Origin: Acetobacterium malicum subsp. dehalogenans DSM 11527
Lineage (GTDB): Bacteria; Bacillota; Clostridia; Eubacteriales; Eubacteriaceae
Direction of reading: 5' to 3'
DNA: 64,000 bases
Assembly (NCBI RefSeq): GCF_000472665.1
Contig: NZ_AXAC01000016.1
Location: forward strand, 34,580-98,579
Below the pieces are notes generated by a model, which saw only the letters and a program-made list of their open reading frames with translations, was not told the DNA's origin and did no database searches. This document shows positions 46,643-56,366 of this stretch, piece by piece (the first letter of the stretch is position 1; each line of letters starts with the position of its first letter). The position numbers and the translations under genes were made by a program.

Positions 46643-48583
46643 ATGAATACCGAAAATACAGGAAAAAAAGATGAACGGAATTTATATTTAAAAAATGAAG
46701 ATCTGGATGTGGCAGTAGCCAAGTATCTGGCCTTATTGTCCTTTACCGAAGCTCAGGAAAAAGGCCGTTTATTACCAGTAATCGAAGCTCAGGGATGGGT
46801 GACGAAAGAACCAGTTTTTGCGAAAATTTCATCACCTTATTATAATGCCTCCGCCATGGATGGAATCTGTGTTGAAGCGATGGCGATGATCGGCGTGGAT
46901 GAACGTCATCCCCGAACCCTGACAAAAGGAACCGATTTTAATTTTGTGGATACCGGCGATGTGATTGCCGATCCCTACAATGCCGTGGTAATGATCGAAG
47001 ATGTGATCATTAAAAGTGATGACGAAATCAGTATCAACAATCCGGTTTCGCTGTGGCAGAATGTCCGTCCCATTGGCGAAGACATCGTCGCCGGAGAACT
47101 GATAATCCCGGCCTATCATCAGGTTCGCCCAATCGATCTGGGTGCCCTTCTGGCTGGCGGTATCACTGAGCTTGAAGTGATGGACAAACCCCGGGTCGGG
47201 ATTATTCCCACTGGTACTGAACTGGTGGAAGCCGGAGCGGCCATGGCGGTGGGAAAAATTGTCGATTCCAATACCCATATGTTTGTCGGGCTGGTGCAAG
47301 AATACGGCGGGGTAGCCAAGCGCTATCAAACCGTTCGGGATGACTACGAACTGATCAAAAGCGCCATCATCAAAGCTGTGGATGAAAACGATATGGTCCT
47401 GATTTCGGCCGGTTCCTCGGCCGGAACCGAAGATTACACCCGCAAACTGATTGAAGAACTGGGTGAAGTGGTGGTTCACGGCGTGGCCATTAAACCGGGC
47501 AAACCGGTGGTTTTGGGAATCGTTCAGGGAAAACCGGTGATCGGCATTCCCGGCTATCCGGTTTCTGCCTACTTCGTCTTTGAGAGCTTTGTCAAGCCGG
47601 TAATGCTGGCCTTTAACCATCAGACCTTTACGGAAGGGGTTACCATTAAAGCAGTGCTGTCCAAGCGGTTGATGTCGTCGCTTAAATATCTGGAGTTTGT
47701 GCGAATGAAATGTGGTCGGGTCAACCAGCGCTTTGTGGCAACACCACTGGATCGCGGTGCAGGGGTCACAATGTCGCTGGTTAATGCCGACGGTATTTTG
47801 AAGATTCCCAAAAATGTCGAAGGCTATGAAGCCGGGGAAGAGGTTGAGCTGATTCTGATGCGGCCCCGGGAAGAAATTGAAAATACCCTCGTTTCGATTG
47901 GCAGTCACGATGTATTGATGGATATGGTTGCCAATATTATCCATAAAAACAAGCAACTGGTGAACCTGTCTTCGGCCCATGTGGGCAGTTTAGGGGGGAT
48001 TATGGCAATCAAAAAAGGCGAATGCCATATCGCCCCGATCCATTTGCTGGATGAGGAGACCGGGACATATAATCTGACTTATTTAAAACGCTATCTGGCT
48101 GATGAAGCGGTGGTGCTGATCAAAGGGGTCAAACGAACCCAGGGGATGATCATCCCCAAAGGCAATCCCCAAAATATTCAGGGCATTGCCGATCTGGTTC
48201 GACCCGAGATTCGCTTTGTTAATCGCCAGCGGGGCTCGGGAACCCGGGTGCTATTGGATTATTTACTGAAAACCGCCCAGCTTGATACCAATCAGGTTTT
48301 GGGGTATAGTCGGGAAATGAATACCCATATGATGGTAGCTTCGGCGGTGAAATCCGGTTCCTGCGATGTCGGGATTGGGGTTTTATCGGCGGCCAATATG
48401 ATGGCGTTGGATTTTATCCCGATCGGCGAGGAAGCCTACGATTTTGTTATTCTAAAAGAGAATCTCGATGATCCCCGGGTACAGATATTTATCAAGGTGC
48501 TAAAATCCCAGGAATTTAAAGAGGCCCTGAAGCGGCTGGGAGGATATGAACTGGAACAACCGGGAGAAATAGTTGAACCCTAG
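46643..48583 (+). CDS. MoeA fused to a periplasmic-binding-protein-like domain
   Basis: A 646-residue protein. Residues 1-410 are a MoeA unit (YYNASAMDGI, PTGTELVEAG, SAGSSAGTEDY, GIPGYPVSAY). Residues about 425-640 are a PBP-like domain of the type that binds oxyanions in ModA-related and regulator proteins (LSSAHVGSLGGIMAIKKGE, VNRQRGSGTRVLLDYLL). The domain is cytoplasmic here, so it could load metalate onto the MoeA part or sense it. Such fusions are known in archaea and clostridia. It lies between moeA copy 1 and moaA. Confidence 0.9.
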   Translation: MNTENTGKKDERNLYLKNEDLDVAVAKYLALLSFTEAQEKGRLLPVIEAQGWVTKEPVFAKISSPYYNASAMDGICVEAMAMIGVDERHPRTLTKGTDFNFVDTGDVIADPYNAVVMIEDVIIKSDDEISINNPVSLWQNVRPIGEDIVAGELIIPAYHQVRPIDLGALLAGGITELEVMDKPRVGIIPTGTELVEAGAAMAVGKIVDSNTHMFVGLVQEYGGVAKRYQTVRDDYELIKSAIIKAVDENDMVLISAGSSAGTEDYTRKLIEELGEVVVHGVAIKPGKPVVLGIVQGKPVIGIPGYPVSAYFVFESFVKPVMLAFNHQTFTEGVTIKAVLSKRLMSSLKYLEFVRMKCGRVNQRFVATPLDRGAGVTMSLVNADGILKIPKNVEGYEAGEEVELILMRPREEIENTLVSIGSHDVLMDMVANIIHKNKQLVNLSSAHVGSLGGIMAIKKGECHIAPIHLLDEETGTYNLTYLKRYLADEAVVLIKGVKRTQGMIIPKGNPQNIQGIADLVRPEIRFVNRQRGSGTRVLLDYLLKTAQLDTNQVLGYSREMNTHMMVASAVKSGSCDVGIGVLSAANMMALDFIPIGEEAYDFVILKENLDDPRVQIFIKVLKSQEFKEALKRLGGYELEQPGEIVEP

Positions 48584-48611
48584 ACATCACGAGGGAGAAA
48601 GCAGGAAACAG

Positions 48612-49571
48612 ATGAAGGATCATTATGGAAGAAAAATAAATTACATGCGTATCTCCATCACCGATTTATGCAATTTAAGATGTGTCTACTGTATGCCGGA
48701 AGAGGGGATTGAAAAACATCCCCATCAGAAGAATCTGTCTTTTGAAGAAATTCTGGAGCTGATTAAAGCTGGGGTGAGCCTGGGTGTCAACAAGATTCGG
48801 TTAACCGGTGGGGAACCGCTGGTACGCCATGGGATTGTCGATTTGGTCAGACAGATCGGTGAGATTCCGGGGATCGAGGATCTCACCATGACTACCAATG
48901 GGATTCTCTTGCCTAAATATGCCAAAGATTTAAAAGCCGCCGGCTTAAATCGGGTCAATATCAGTCTCGACACCTTTGATCCGGTCAAATTTAATGAGAT
49001 TACCCGGTGGGGCCATCTGGAAGATGTTTTTGCGGGGATTGCTGCGGCCAAAGCCGTGGGGATGCATCCGATTAAAATCAACACCGTGCTGATCAAGGAC
49101 TTCAATGACAATGAAATTGAAACCTTTGTCAATTACACCAGAGACGAAGCGGTTTATGTGCGGTTCATTGAACTGATGCCGCTGGGTGAATCCAGCGGTT
49201 TTGCGGAAAACAAATACCTGTCCAATGATGAGGTGTTAAAACGAATGCCGGCTTTAACCCCATTGCTAATGCCCGACAAAACCGGACCGGCGGAATATTA
49301 TCAGCTACCTGGAGCCAAGGGCCGAGTGGGACTGATCAATCCCATTAGCAAGCATTTCTGTAGCGAGTGCAACCGCATCCGGGTCACCACCGATGGCAAG
49401 ATCAAACCCTGTCTCCATTCGGACTATGAGATTGACCTGGTCGCGCTGCATCAATCCGGGATGACCTATCAAGAAATTCTCTTGCAGGCGATTAATGAAA
49501 AACCGGAAAAACATCATATTAATGAAGATGAAAAACAGTTACTAAGAAATATGAACGAAATTGGAGGATGA
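48612..49571 (+). CDS. moaA: GTP 3',8-cyclase (radical SAM)
   Basis: A 319-residue radical SAM enzyme starting molybdopterin synthesis from GTP. The SAM cluster motif CNLRCVYC and the C-terminal cluster cysteines ([11 protein letters not shown] and later CLH) are visible. ATG at 48612 follows AGGAAACAG; the longer frame from a TTG at 48573 overlaps the previous gene and lacks a better site. MoaA normally ends with a GG tail, here IGG. Confidence 0.94.
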   Translation: MKDHYGRKINYMRISITDLCNLRCVYCMPEEGIEKHPHQKNLSFEEILELIKAGVSLGVNKIRLTGGEPLVRHGIVDLVRQIGEIPGIEDLTMTTNGILLPKYAKDLKAAGLNRVNISLDTFDPVKFNEITRWGHLEDVFAGIAAAKAVGMHPIKINTVLIKDFNDNEIETFVNYTRDEAVYVRFIELMPLGESSGFAENKYLSNDEVLKRMPALTPLLMPDKTGPAEYYQLPGAKGRVGLINPISKHFCSECNRIRVTTDGKIKPCLHSDYEIDLVALHQSGMTYQEILLQAINEKPEKHHINEDEKQLLRNMNEIGG

Positions 49572-49572
49572 T

Positions 49573-50070
49573 ATGGACGAAGAAGTTTTAGAATTCACCC
49601 ATTTTAATGAGGCAGGCCGCAGTAAAATGGTGGATGTCAGCGATAAAAAAAGTACTGAGCGGGTAGCTGTTGCCAAAGGCGCCATCACCATGAAAAAAGA
49701 GACCCTGCAAAAAGTAATTGCCGGACAGATGAAAAAAGGAGACGTTCTGGGAGTTGCTCAGATTGCCGGAATTATGGGTGTTAAGCGGACCGCGGATCTG
49801 ATCCCGATGTGCCATAATATTTTTATCTCGGGCAGCGATATTGACTTTGAAATCGATGAGGCGAATTCCCGGATTTTAATCGCAGCGACGGTTAAAAATA
49901 CTGGTCAGACCGGTGTGGAAATGGAAGCCTTAACGGCGGTTTCAGTGGCCGCACTGACCATCTATGACATGTGTAAAGCGGTGGACAAAGAAATGACTAT
50001 CGAAGCAATCTATCTGGCTAAAAAAACCGGTGGTAAATCCGGCGAGTTTATTAATCCCAAACATCAATAA
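49573..50070 (+). CDS. moaC: Cyclic pyranopterin monophosphate synthase
   Basis: A 165-residue enzyme acting with MoaA. Motifs are [23 protein letters not shown] and [17 protein letters not shown], which carry the catalytic Lys and binding residues. The start at 49573 is set by GGAGG (49563-49567), which overlaps the end of moaA. moaE and moaD are not present here. Confidence 0.95.
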   Translation: MDEEVLEFTHFNEAGRSKMVDVSDKKSTERVAVAKGAITMKKETLQKVIAGQMKKGDVLGVAQIAGIMGVKRTADLIPMCHNIFISGSDIDFEIDEANSRILIAATVKNTGQTGVEMEALTAVSVAALTIYDMCKAVDKEMTIEAIYLAKKTGGKSGEFINPKHQ

Positions 50071-50089
50071 AATTAACAGGAGAAATGTA

Positions 50090-50527
50090 ATGAGTGGAAA
50101 AGTAATTGCAATTAATATCAGTGAGAAAAAAGGCGTCATGAAAAAACCGATTCCGACCGGGAATTTTATTGAAAATTTTGGTCTCGAGGGCGATGCGCAC
50201 GCCGGAAAATGGCATCGGCAGGTCAGTCTGTTAGGACAGGAGAGTATCGATAAAATGATCGCCATGGGGGCGGCGGGTCTATGCGCTGGAAATTTTGCCG
50301 AAAACATTACGACCGAAGGAATCTGTGTCTATGAATTGCCGGTGGGGACGAAGCTAAGAATCGGCGAAACCCTTCAGGAAGTTACCCAGATCGGTAAAGA
50401 ATGTCATGCTGGATGCGAAATAGCCCAACAGGTTGGCGATTGTGTGATGCCACGTGAAGGAATCTTTACGATGATTCTGGAAGGCGGTATCATCAAAGCT
50501 GGTGACACCATCGAAGTTGTGGAATAA
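50090..50527 (+). CDS. MOSC domain protein
   Basis: A 145-residue MOSC-domain protein; FGLEGDAHAGKWHRQVSLL and the region KECHAGCEIAQ (with the conserved Cys) are typical. MOSC proteins carry sulfur or molybdopterin-linked sulfur to metal centres. ATG at 50090 follows AGGAG. It is the last gene of the moeA-moaC cluster. Confidence 0.88.
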   Translation: MSGKVIAINISEKKGVMKKPIPTGNFIENFGLEGDAHAGKWHRQVSLLGQESIDKMIAMGAAGLCAGNFAENITTEGICVYELPVGTKLRIGETLQEVTQIGKECHAGCEIAQQVGDCVMPREGIFTMILEGGIIKAGDTIEVVE

Positions 50528-50756
50528 ATCAGACAAAAATAAATTGATTCTGGTCGGATTTGGAGACAGATGCCGGGAGATTTTCGGCAGTGTAGACATC
50601 TGATCGAAATATAGCTTAAATTTTTCCAGAGATAAAACAAATCACAAAAAAATGATTGAATGTGTATTGCATTATCAGAATTTAGTGTTACAATAGTAAA
50701 TGTTATTGCCGTACAAGTGTCTTTCAAATGAAGACAGTCGCCTAATGGAGGACAAT

Positions 50757-50945
50757 ATGAATGAATTTATAAATAGTATGGCCGGTGTGGCCTGGAGTAT
50801 CATCCCGATATTACTGATCTTTTTTTTGATGTCAGGCATCATGTTTGTTTTTTATTTCAAAGTGAAAATTGAAGAAATATCGATCTATTTAAAAAGTATT
50901 GCCGCTTCCCTCGAAAGGCTTTCAAATCGGCGAAATGACTATTAG
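50757..50945 (+). CDS. Small single-span membrane protein
   Basis: A 62-residue protein with one long hydrophobic helix (about residues 10-35) and a charged, helical tail. ATG at 50757 follows TGGAGG. I do not recognise a family. It ends 22 bp before glyA. Confidence 0.6.
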   Translation: MNEFINSMAGVAWSIIPILLIFFLMSGIMFVFYFKVKIEEISIYLKSIAASLERLSNRRNDY

Positions 50946-50967
50946 AAAGAGTTTTATGGAGGAATTT

Positions 50968-52209
50968 ATGTTTTTTGAAAAAGTAAAAGTTGCAGATCCT
51001 GAGATTTACGAACTCATGGAAAAGGAATTGCACCGGCAACAAAGTCATTTAGAGCTCATCGCCTCTGAAAACTTCGTGTCAGACGCAGTGATGATTGCTA
51101 TGGGAAGCCATTTAACTAATAAATACGCTGAAGGTACCCCGGGACACCGCTTCTATGGCGGTTGTGTTCATGTTGATACCATCGAGCAGGTTGCCATTGA
51201 TCGGGCCAAGGCCTTATTTGGTGCCGAACACGCCAATGTTCAGCCTCATTCCGGTGCTCAGGCCAATACGGCCGTATATATGGGAATTTTAGAACCTGGC
51301 GATACCGTTTTAGGGATGCGCCTGGATCAGGGTGGGCATCTGACTCATGGTAGCCCGGCCAATCTTTCGGGAAAATACTATAATTTTATCTCTTATGGGG
51401 TGGATCAGGTAACAGAAACCATCGATTATGATGAAATAGAAAAACTGATCAAAGAACATCAGCCCAAATTGGTGGTAGTGGGTGCCAGTTCATACCCGCG
51501 TGCCATCGACTTTGAACGCATTTCAAAGATGACCAAGGCCGCTGGTTGTTATCTGATGGTGGATATGGCCCATATTGCTGGTCTGGTGGCCGCTGGACAA
51601 CACCAAAGTCCGGTGCCCTATGCTGACTTTGTTACGACCACTACTCACAAAACCTTGCGAGGCCCAAGAGGGGGGATTATTCTATGTAAAAAGGAATATG
51701 CCAAACTCATTGATAAGGGTGTCTTCCCAGGTACTCAGGGCGGTCCGCTGGAGCATATGATCGCCGCCAAGGCGGTAGCCTTCAGAGAGGCCGCAACGCC
51801 AGAGTTTAAGGCATACCAGGAACAGGTTGTTAAAAATGCCAAAGTATTGGCAGCTGCTCTTGAAAAACGGGGATTTCGGATTGTATCCGGCGGAACCGAC
51901 AATCATTTGATGCTGTTAGATGTCAGCAAGGTGGGTCTGACTGGAAAAGAAGCGGATGAAACCCTGGGAAAAGTCAATATCACCGCCAATAAAAATGCCA
52001 TTCCTTATGACAAAGAAAGTCCTTTTGTCACCAGTGGAATCCGGGTAGGTACCCCGGCCATTACCACCCGAGGTCTGGTTGAAGCCGATATGGAAGTGGT
52101 AGCCGATGCCATTGAAGCGGCACTGATTAAAAAAGACATGGAACTGGCGCTTGAAAAAGTCGCCTTTTTAACAGAAAAATATCCTTTATATCCAGGCTTG
52201 ATGGGATAA
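50968..52209 (+). CDS. glyA: Serine hydroxymethyltransferase
   Basis: A 413-residue PLP enzyme linking serine, glycine and methylene-tetrahydrofolate, relevant to one-carbon flow in an acetogen. The PLP lysine sits in [22 protein letters not shown] and [11 protein letters not shown] are conserved. ATG at 50968 follows GGAGG at 5 nt. A terminator follows. Confidence 0.97.
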   Translation: MFFEKVKVADPEIYELMEKELHRQQSHLELIASENFVSDAVMIAMGSHLTNKYAEGTPGHRFYGGCVHVDTIEQVAIDRAKALFGAEHANVQPHSGAQANTAVYMGILEPGDTVLGMRLDQGGHLTHGSPANLSGKYYNFISYGVDQVTETIDYDEIEKLIKEHQPKLVVVGASSYPRAIDFERISKMTKAAGCYLMVDMAHIAGLVAAGQHQSPVPYADFVTTTTHKTLRGPRGGIILCKKEYAKLIDKGVFPGTQGGPLEHMIAAKAVAFREAATPEFKAYQEQVVKNAKVLAAALEKRGFRIVSGGTDNHLMLLDVSKVGLTGKEADETLGKVNITANKNAIPYDKESPFVTSGIRVGTPAITTRGLVEADMEVVADAIEAALIKKDMELALEKVAFLTEKYPLYPGLMG

Positions 52210-52220
52210 ACTGGTACATA

Positions 52221-52268
52221 CAAAAAAGTGTCTGACAGATAAATAATCTGTCAGACACTTTTTTTATA
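52221..52268 (+). terminator. Terminator after glyA
   Basis: AAAAAAGTGTCTGACAGAT / ATCTGTCAGACACTTTTTTT, a long perfect stem; it works in both directions and may also serve the MFS gene. Confidence 0.88.
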
Positions 52269-52392
52269 CAGAGAAAAAGCTGTGTGGTGTGAAGGTTTAA
52301 GACGTTTAAGAGATCGATAGAAATAATACCGTCACACGCTAGCTAGAATACATTGATCTGAAAAACTGAATGCTACTGGATGCTATGTAATA

Positions 52393-53688
52393 TTAAATCT
52401 GAGAGATACTAGCTGCCGGTGTAGCTTCTGATTCCGCCACTTCCAACTTTTTTAAATCGTTCGTTCGTTTTACCAACAACATCGCTGAACCAATACCGAG
52501 GATGGCACAAACAATTAATAGGATGAAAATCTGATTAAAACCAGCAGCAATATCACCGGCGGCTTTGGCATCATCCAACCATTTACCGCAAATCAGGCCG
52601 TAGAATACATCCGGGATAAAAGCGATAAACGAAATAATACCTGTAGCCATTCCGGTCATACCAACGGGGATACCAGCCTGATCCATAATTGACCAGTAGG
52701 TAGATTTCATGATGTTTGCGATAAATGCAATCACCAGGGTCAGGATAATACTAATGGCGATAACCTTGGCAGAGAAGAGCAAGGCAACCAAGGCGGCGGA
52801 GATGGCCCCAAAAGCGATAATAAAGCCCTTGCCTTTGTAAGTGAACTTATCCATGAAAAAGCCGCCGATCACGCCAGCCAACAGCACAATGATGTAGCTT
52901 CTAAAAATTCCAATGGCACTGGCTGTTGTTGTCGAGATGTTTAGCACCTGTACCGTATAGGTTGTCATGTAGGCGTTGCCGATTGCCCAGGTGAGATAGG
53001 CAAACATAATCACGAGGATTGAGATCCAGACGCCTTTGTTTTTTAGGACATCCATTACACTATATTTCGTTTCGTTAACAGCGACCTGTGCTTCGTGTTT
53101 GATGTCTGTTTTAGGAAGAAAGACTAGGGCCAGAACAAAAAACAGGGCACAGACGCCGGCACCAAATAAGAAAAGAACTTTCATACCGGCAGCAGGGGTA
53201 GCGGCCAGACCGACAATAGCCAGAAATGCAAAACCCATCAGGGTTTGAATAACGCCCCGCAAGGCTTCGCTTCCGCCGAACATCTTACTCTGGTTGTCTT
53301 CGTTAGCCAAATTTCTGATCCCCTTGAGGTAGGCAGACCACAGCGTGGCAATACCGAAAAATCCGTAAAGAAAATGAATAATCAGCAGGGCTGTAAAGTT
53401 AGTGGTCATCGCAAAGGCGAACGTTAACACAGCATAAGCGGCCAGGGTAGTGGAAATCATCGACCGCATTGAGAAGCGGTCGGCCATCCAGCCGCCGATG
53501 GGATAGCAAAAAGTATAGGTTAAATTCAATGCCGAAGCCAGAATTCCGATTTGCGTATTGCTAAGTTGATACGCGGCCGCAAATTGATCATAAAATGTAA
53601 ATCGTAAAAACGGCAACTGGTACGCCAAAGCGACGGTTGCACTAAGAACCAAAAATACCATTGCATTTCTAAATCCAAAATTTTTCAT
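52393..53688 (-). CDS. Major facilitator superfamily transporter
   Basis: A 431-residue protein with twelve predicted helices; the loop GGWMADRFSMRSMI is the MFS signature between helices 2 and 3. The ATG at 53688 follows AGGAGG; the longer frame to 53766 starts upstream of the promoter and is excluded. It is divergent from mttB copy 1 and shares a motif with that promoter, so it likely moves the methylated substrate or its demethylated product. The substrate is not evident from sequence. Confidence 0.87.
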   Translation of the reverse strand: MKNFGFRNAMVFLVLSATVALAYQLPFLRFTFYDQFAAAYQLSNTQIGILASALNLTYTFCYPIGGWMADRFSMRSMISTTLAAYAVLTFAFAMTTNFTALLIIHFLYGFFGIATLWSAYLKGIRNLANEDNQSKMFGGSEALRGVIQTLMGFAFLAIVGLAATPAAGMKVLFLFGAGVCALFFVLALVFLPKTDIKHEAQVAVNETKYSVMDVLKNKGVWISILVIMFAYLTWAIGNAYMTTYTVQVLNISTTTASAIGIFRSYIIVLLAGVIGGFFMDKFTYKGKGFIIAFGAISAALVALLFSAKVIAISIILTLVIAFIANIMKSTYWSIMDQAGIPVGMTGMATGIISFIAFIPDVFYGLICGKWLDDAKAAGDIAAGFNQIFILLIVCAILGIGSAMLLVKRTNDLKKLEVAESEATPAASISQI

Positions 53689-53710
53689 AAATATCCTCCT
53701 AAACATGAGT

Positions 53711-53763
53711 GCGAAATACATGTCTATTGCAAGGAGTATAACATGATACTTGTAAACGGTCAA
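53711..53763 (-). promoter_or_regulatory. MFS gene promoter with 13-bp candidate operator
   Basis: On the minus strand TTGACC (53758-53763), a 17-bp spacer and TATACT (53735-53740). The predicted start near 53728 is followed by the motif GCGAAATACATGT (plus-strand sense, 53711-53723), identical to the one at the mttB promoter. Confidence 0.65.
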
Positions 53764-53896
53764 CAACTATTTTTATTTACAGCAATTGAGGAATTTCGAG
53801 CGAAAGTAATCGTAATAAGTGTGCAGAATAGGATATTTCTTAATTAGACATATTAAATGTAGACGATTAAAATAGCAAATTTAGTTGAAAAATCGC

Positions 53897-53948
53897 TTGA
53901 CAACGGATTCCGGAGCATGATATATTTGTCTTGCGAAATACATGTATT
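53897..53948 (+). promoter_or_regulatory. mttB copy 1 promoter with 13-bp candidate operator
   Basis: TTGACA (53897-53902), an 18-bp spacer and TATATT (53921-53926). GCGAAATACATGT (53933-53945) begins about at the transcript start and extends into the palindrome AATACATGTATT. The GntR regulators downstream are candidates for binding it. Confidence 0.68.
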
Positions 53949-53974
53949 AATTAAAAAACTGGAGGCTATTTCAA

Positions 53975-55432
53975 ATGTATATTAACAGACGTTTTTATGA
54001 AAAATATGTATCTACCCGTGATGTAGAGTTGTTACATGAGTATTCACTAAAGGTTTTACAAGAAGTTGGGGTTTCATTTGCCAGTGAAGAGGCACTTGAG
54101 ATTTTTAAAAATCATGGTGCGACGGTTGAAGGCAATATCGTAAAAATTAGTGAAGCGCTTTTAAACAAAGCGTTAGAAACAGCACCCAAATCATTCGCGG
54201 TAACGACCAACGCCGGCGAAACTCCAATTGGTGAGCGTTTCAAACCTAAGACAGTTGGCTGCTATGGTCCATCAAAATTCCTTTTTGAAGATGATACTTA
54301 TAGAATGGCATTATTGCCAGATGTCGTTAAATTTTTAAAACTGATGCACACCAGTGATGTTACCGACTTTGTCAATAATTCAGCCTATGACACGCCAGAT
54401 TTAGATAAAACCGTAGATAATTTTTATTTGCCACAAGTGGCCTTGTGTTTAAAATATTCAGACAGACCAACTTACGGAAACGTTGCTAATAGTCTGAATG
54501 TTAAAAAACAGAGCTTAAAGGATGCCGCCAAAGAGATTGCCAACATGTATAAAGAGTTCTATGATATCTGGGATCGACCTGTATTATTAACCAATTGTTG
54601 TGCGCTCTCACCAATGGGTTATTCTTATGAGGTACTTGATAACATCATGGGTCTTGTTGAAGAAGGACAACCAGTTACAATCATTACCTGTTCAATGACG
54701 AATCTCACCGCACCAGCTGCGTTGATGGGTTCGGTAATCCAGGACAATGCGACGATCCTTGCAGGCATCGTTTTGACACAGTTGATTAACCCTGGCGTTG
54801 GTGTTATTTACGGAACCGTCTCTTCACCTACTGACATGCGAAAAACTGCGATTGCCATCGGATCGCCCGAAGCCCAATTGATTCAAATGTCAACTTTAGC
54901 TTTGGGTCGTTACTATGGGCTGCCGGTCAGAACCGGAGTCAGCGGGTCAGATTCTCTCAAGCCTGATTATCAGGCGGGTGTTGAGACAATGACGACGTTA
55001 ATGACTACATATCTGGGAAAATCCGACTTTGCCTTGAACAATGCTGGTATCCTTCAGTCTTATGCGGTCGGCAGTTATGAAAAATTTGTCCTTGATGAAG
55101 AAGTAAATCGGATCTTAATGCGATTAAACAAGGGGATTGACATCTCTGATACCAAGGCCAGTAAGGTCTTTGAAGAGATCAAGAAAGCCGGTCCGTTAGG
55201 AAATTATCTATCCGGCAGAACACCAAAGGAATACCGCGATGAGCATCATTTATCGGCAATTTTCAATAAAACTGCTGGCGATCCGACGCAGATATTTGAA
55301 GAAGTTGGTGATATCAGAGAACGGGCTTCCAAACAGGTTGAAGCGAGATTAGCTAGCTACAAAGCCCCTGATTTAACAAAAAAACAACAGGAAATTCTCA
55401 ATCGTTACCTGCCGGAAAGTGAAAAATTCTAA
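53975..55432 (+). CDS. MttB-family (non-pyrrolysine) corrinoid methyltransferase, copy 1
   Basis: A 485-residue TIM-barrel protein of the trimethylamine methyltransferase family. There is no in-frame TAG codon, so it belongs to the group without pyrrolysine, whose studied members demethylate glycine betaine, proline betaine or carnitine. The N-terminal segment VSFASEEALEIFKNHGATV and the GVSGSDSLKPDYQAG loop are typical. It would transfer a methyl group from a quaternary amine to the Co(I) corrinoid protein encoded next. The BCCT transporter in the same set points to a betaine-like substrate. The ribosome site is GGAGG. Confidence 0.9.
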   Translation: MYINRRFYEKYVSTRDVELLHEYSLKVLQEVGVSFASEEALEIFKNHGATVEGNIVKISEALLNKALETAPKSFAVTTNAGETPIGERFKPKTVGCYGPSKFLFEDDTYRMALLPDVVKFLKLMHTSDVTDFVNNSAYDTPDLDKTVDNFYLPQVALCLKYSDRPTYGNVANSLNVKKQSLKDAAKEIANMYKEFYDIWDRPVLLTNCCALSPMGYSYEVLDNIMGLVEEGQPVTIITCSMTNLTAPAALMGSVIQDNATILAGIVLTQLINPGVGVIYGTVSSPTDMRKTAIAIGSPEAQLIQMSTLALGRYYGLPVRTGVSGSDSLKPDYQAGVETMTTLMTTYLGKSDFALNNAGILQSYAVGSYEKFVLDEEVNRILMRLNKGIDISDTKASKVFEEIKKAGPLGNYLSGRTPKEYRDEHHLSAIFNKTAGDPTQIFEEVGDIRERASKQVEARLASYKAPDLTKKQQEILNRYLPESEKF

Positions 55433-55598
55433 GTAATAATTGTTCCTTGACGGATGGTTGAGAAACTTGGATCATGAACTGAATTTTTAAACAGAAAAGC
55501 GCATTGATGATAAATTTCAATGTGTTGATCGGATAACATTCAAAAAAATAAGTGTCGGTTTAAATATAATGAAAATAAGAAAAGGAATGGTAAAAGAT

Positions 55599-56231
55599 AT
55601 GCTGGATTTAAAAGAATTAACGCAGGCTGTTGGAGATTTGGAAGAAGAAGTAGTGATGGATTTGTTGAATGAATTTGTTAAGTCAAATCCGACTGAACCA
55701 GAAGCGCAGGAGGCCATTGCTGCCTGCCAGGCTGGCATGGCAATCGTTGGTGATCTGTTTGAAAAAGGAGAATATTTTGTTGGTGATCTTATTTTTGCCG
55801 GTGAGTTATTAACGGAATCAATCAATCTCTTAAAACCAGTTTTGGGCAGTGGTGAAACAGCGATTGCCGGAACCATTGTAATCGGGACCGTTCATGGTGA
55901 TTTGCATGATATTGGCAAGAATATTTTTAAAAGTATGTCGGAGGCAGCCGGTTTTGAAGTGGTGGATCTGGGAATCGACGTGGCTCCGGAACTATTTGTT
56001 CAAACTGCAAAAGAAAATGAAGGCTGCATTATTGGTATGAGTGGTGTCTTAACCTTGGCGATCGATTCGATGAAAGAGACCGTTGAAGCGATTAAAACAG
56101 CGGGCATTGATGCAAAGATTATAATCGGCGGAAATCCTGTAACCAAAGAATCATGTGAAATGGTTGGAGCCGATCAGTATACAACAAATGCTGCTGAAGG
56201 GGTTAAAATTTGTCAAGGTTGGGTGGCATAA
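55599..56231 (+). CDS. Corrinoid protein, MttC-type, copy 1
   Basis: A 210-residue carrier of the methyl group. An N-terminal helical cap (about 1-85) is followed by a B12-binding Rossmann domain with the cobalt-ligating DLHDIGKN motif and the nucleotide-loop segments GMSGVL and GGNP. The start used matches family N termini (MLDLKELTQAV). AAAGGA lies 12 nt upstream, longer than ideal, so the upstream ATGs at 55587 and 55569 cannot be excluded. It accepts methyl from mttB copy 1 and donates it to the methyl-THF methyltransferase. Confidence 0.9.
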   Translation: MLDLKELTQAVGDLEEEVVMDLLNEFVKSNPTEPEAQEAIAACQAGMAIVGDLFEKGEYFVGDLIFAGELLTESINLLKPVLGSGETAIAGTIVIGTVHGDLHDIGKNIFKSMSEAAGFEVVDLGIDVAPELFVQTAKENEGCIIGMSGVLTLAIDSMKETVEAIKTAGIDAKIIIGGNPVTKESCEMVGADQYTTNAAEGVKICQGWVA

Positions 56232-56306
56232 ATAACCCGATTAAGATAATAACATATCATCATCGAATAATTCGGTAACGGTAAAAATAAATCATCAAAA
56301 AATCAA

Positions 56307-56348
56307 ATACATAGAAGACGAGTAGATCCATACTTGTCTTCTATGTAT
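56307..56348 (+). promoter_or_regulatory. Long hairpin just upstream of the methyl-THF methyltransferase gene
   Basis: ATACATAGAAGACGAG (56307-56322) and CTTGTCTTCTATGTAT (56333-56348) form a 16-bp stem with a 10-base loop, ending 5 nt before the AAGGAG of the next gene. There is no T-run, so it looks like a processing or stability element or a translational control rather than a terminator. Confidence 0.7.
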
Positions 56349-56366
56349 AATTTAAGGAGACAAAGT

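Noticed and set aside
46832..47980. Long open frame on the strand opposite the fused moeA gene
   Set aside because: It has His/Asn-rich, low-information composition and lies wholly antisense to a gene with clear motifs; it is a reading-frame shadow.
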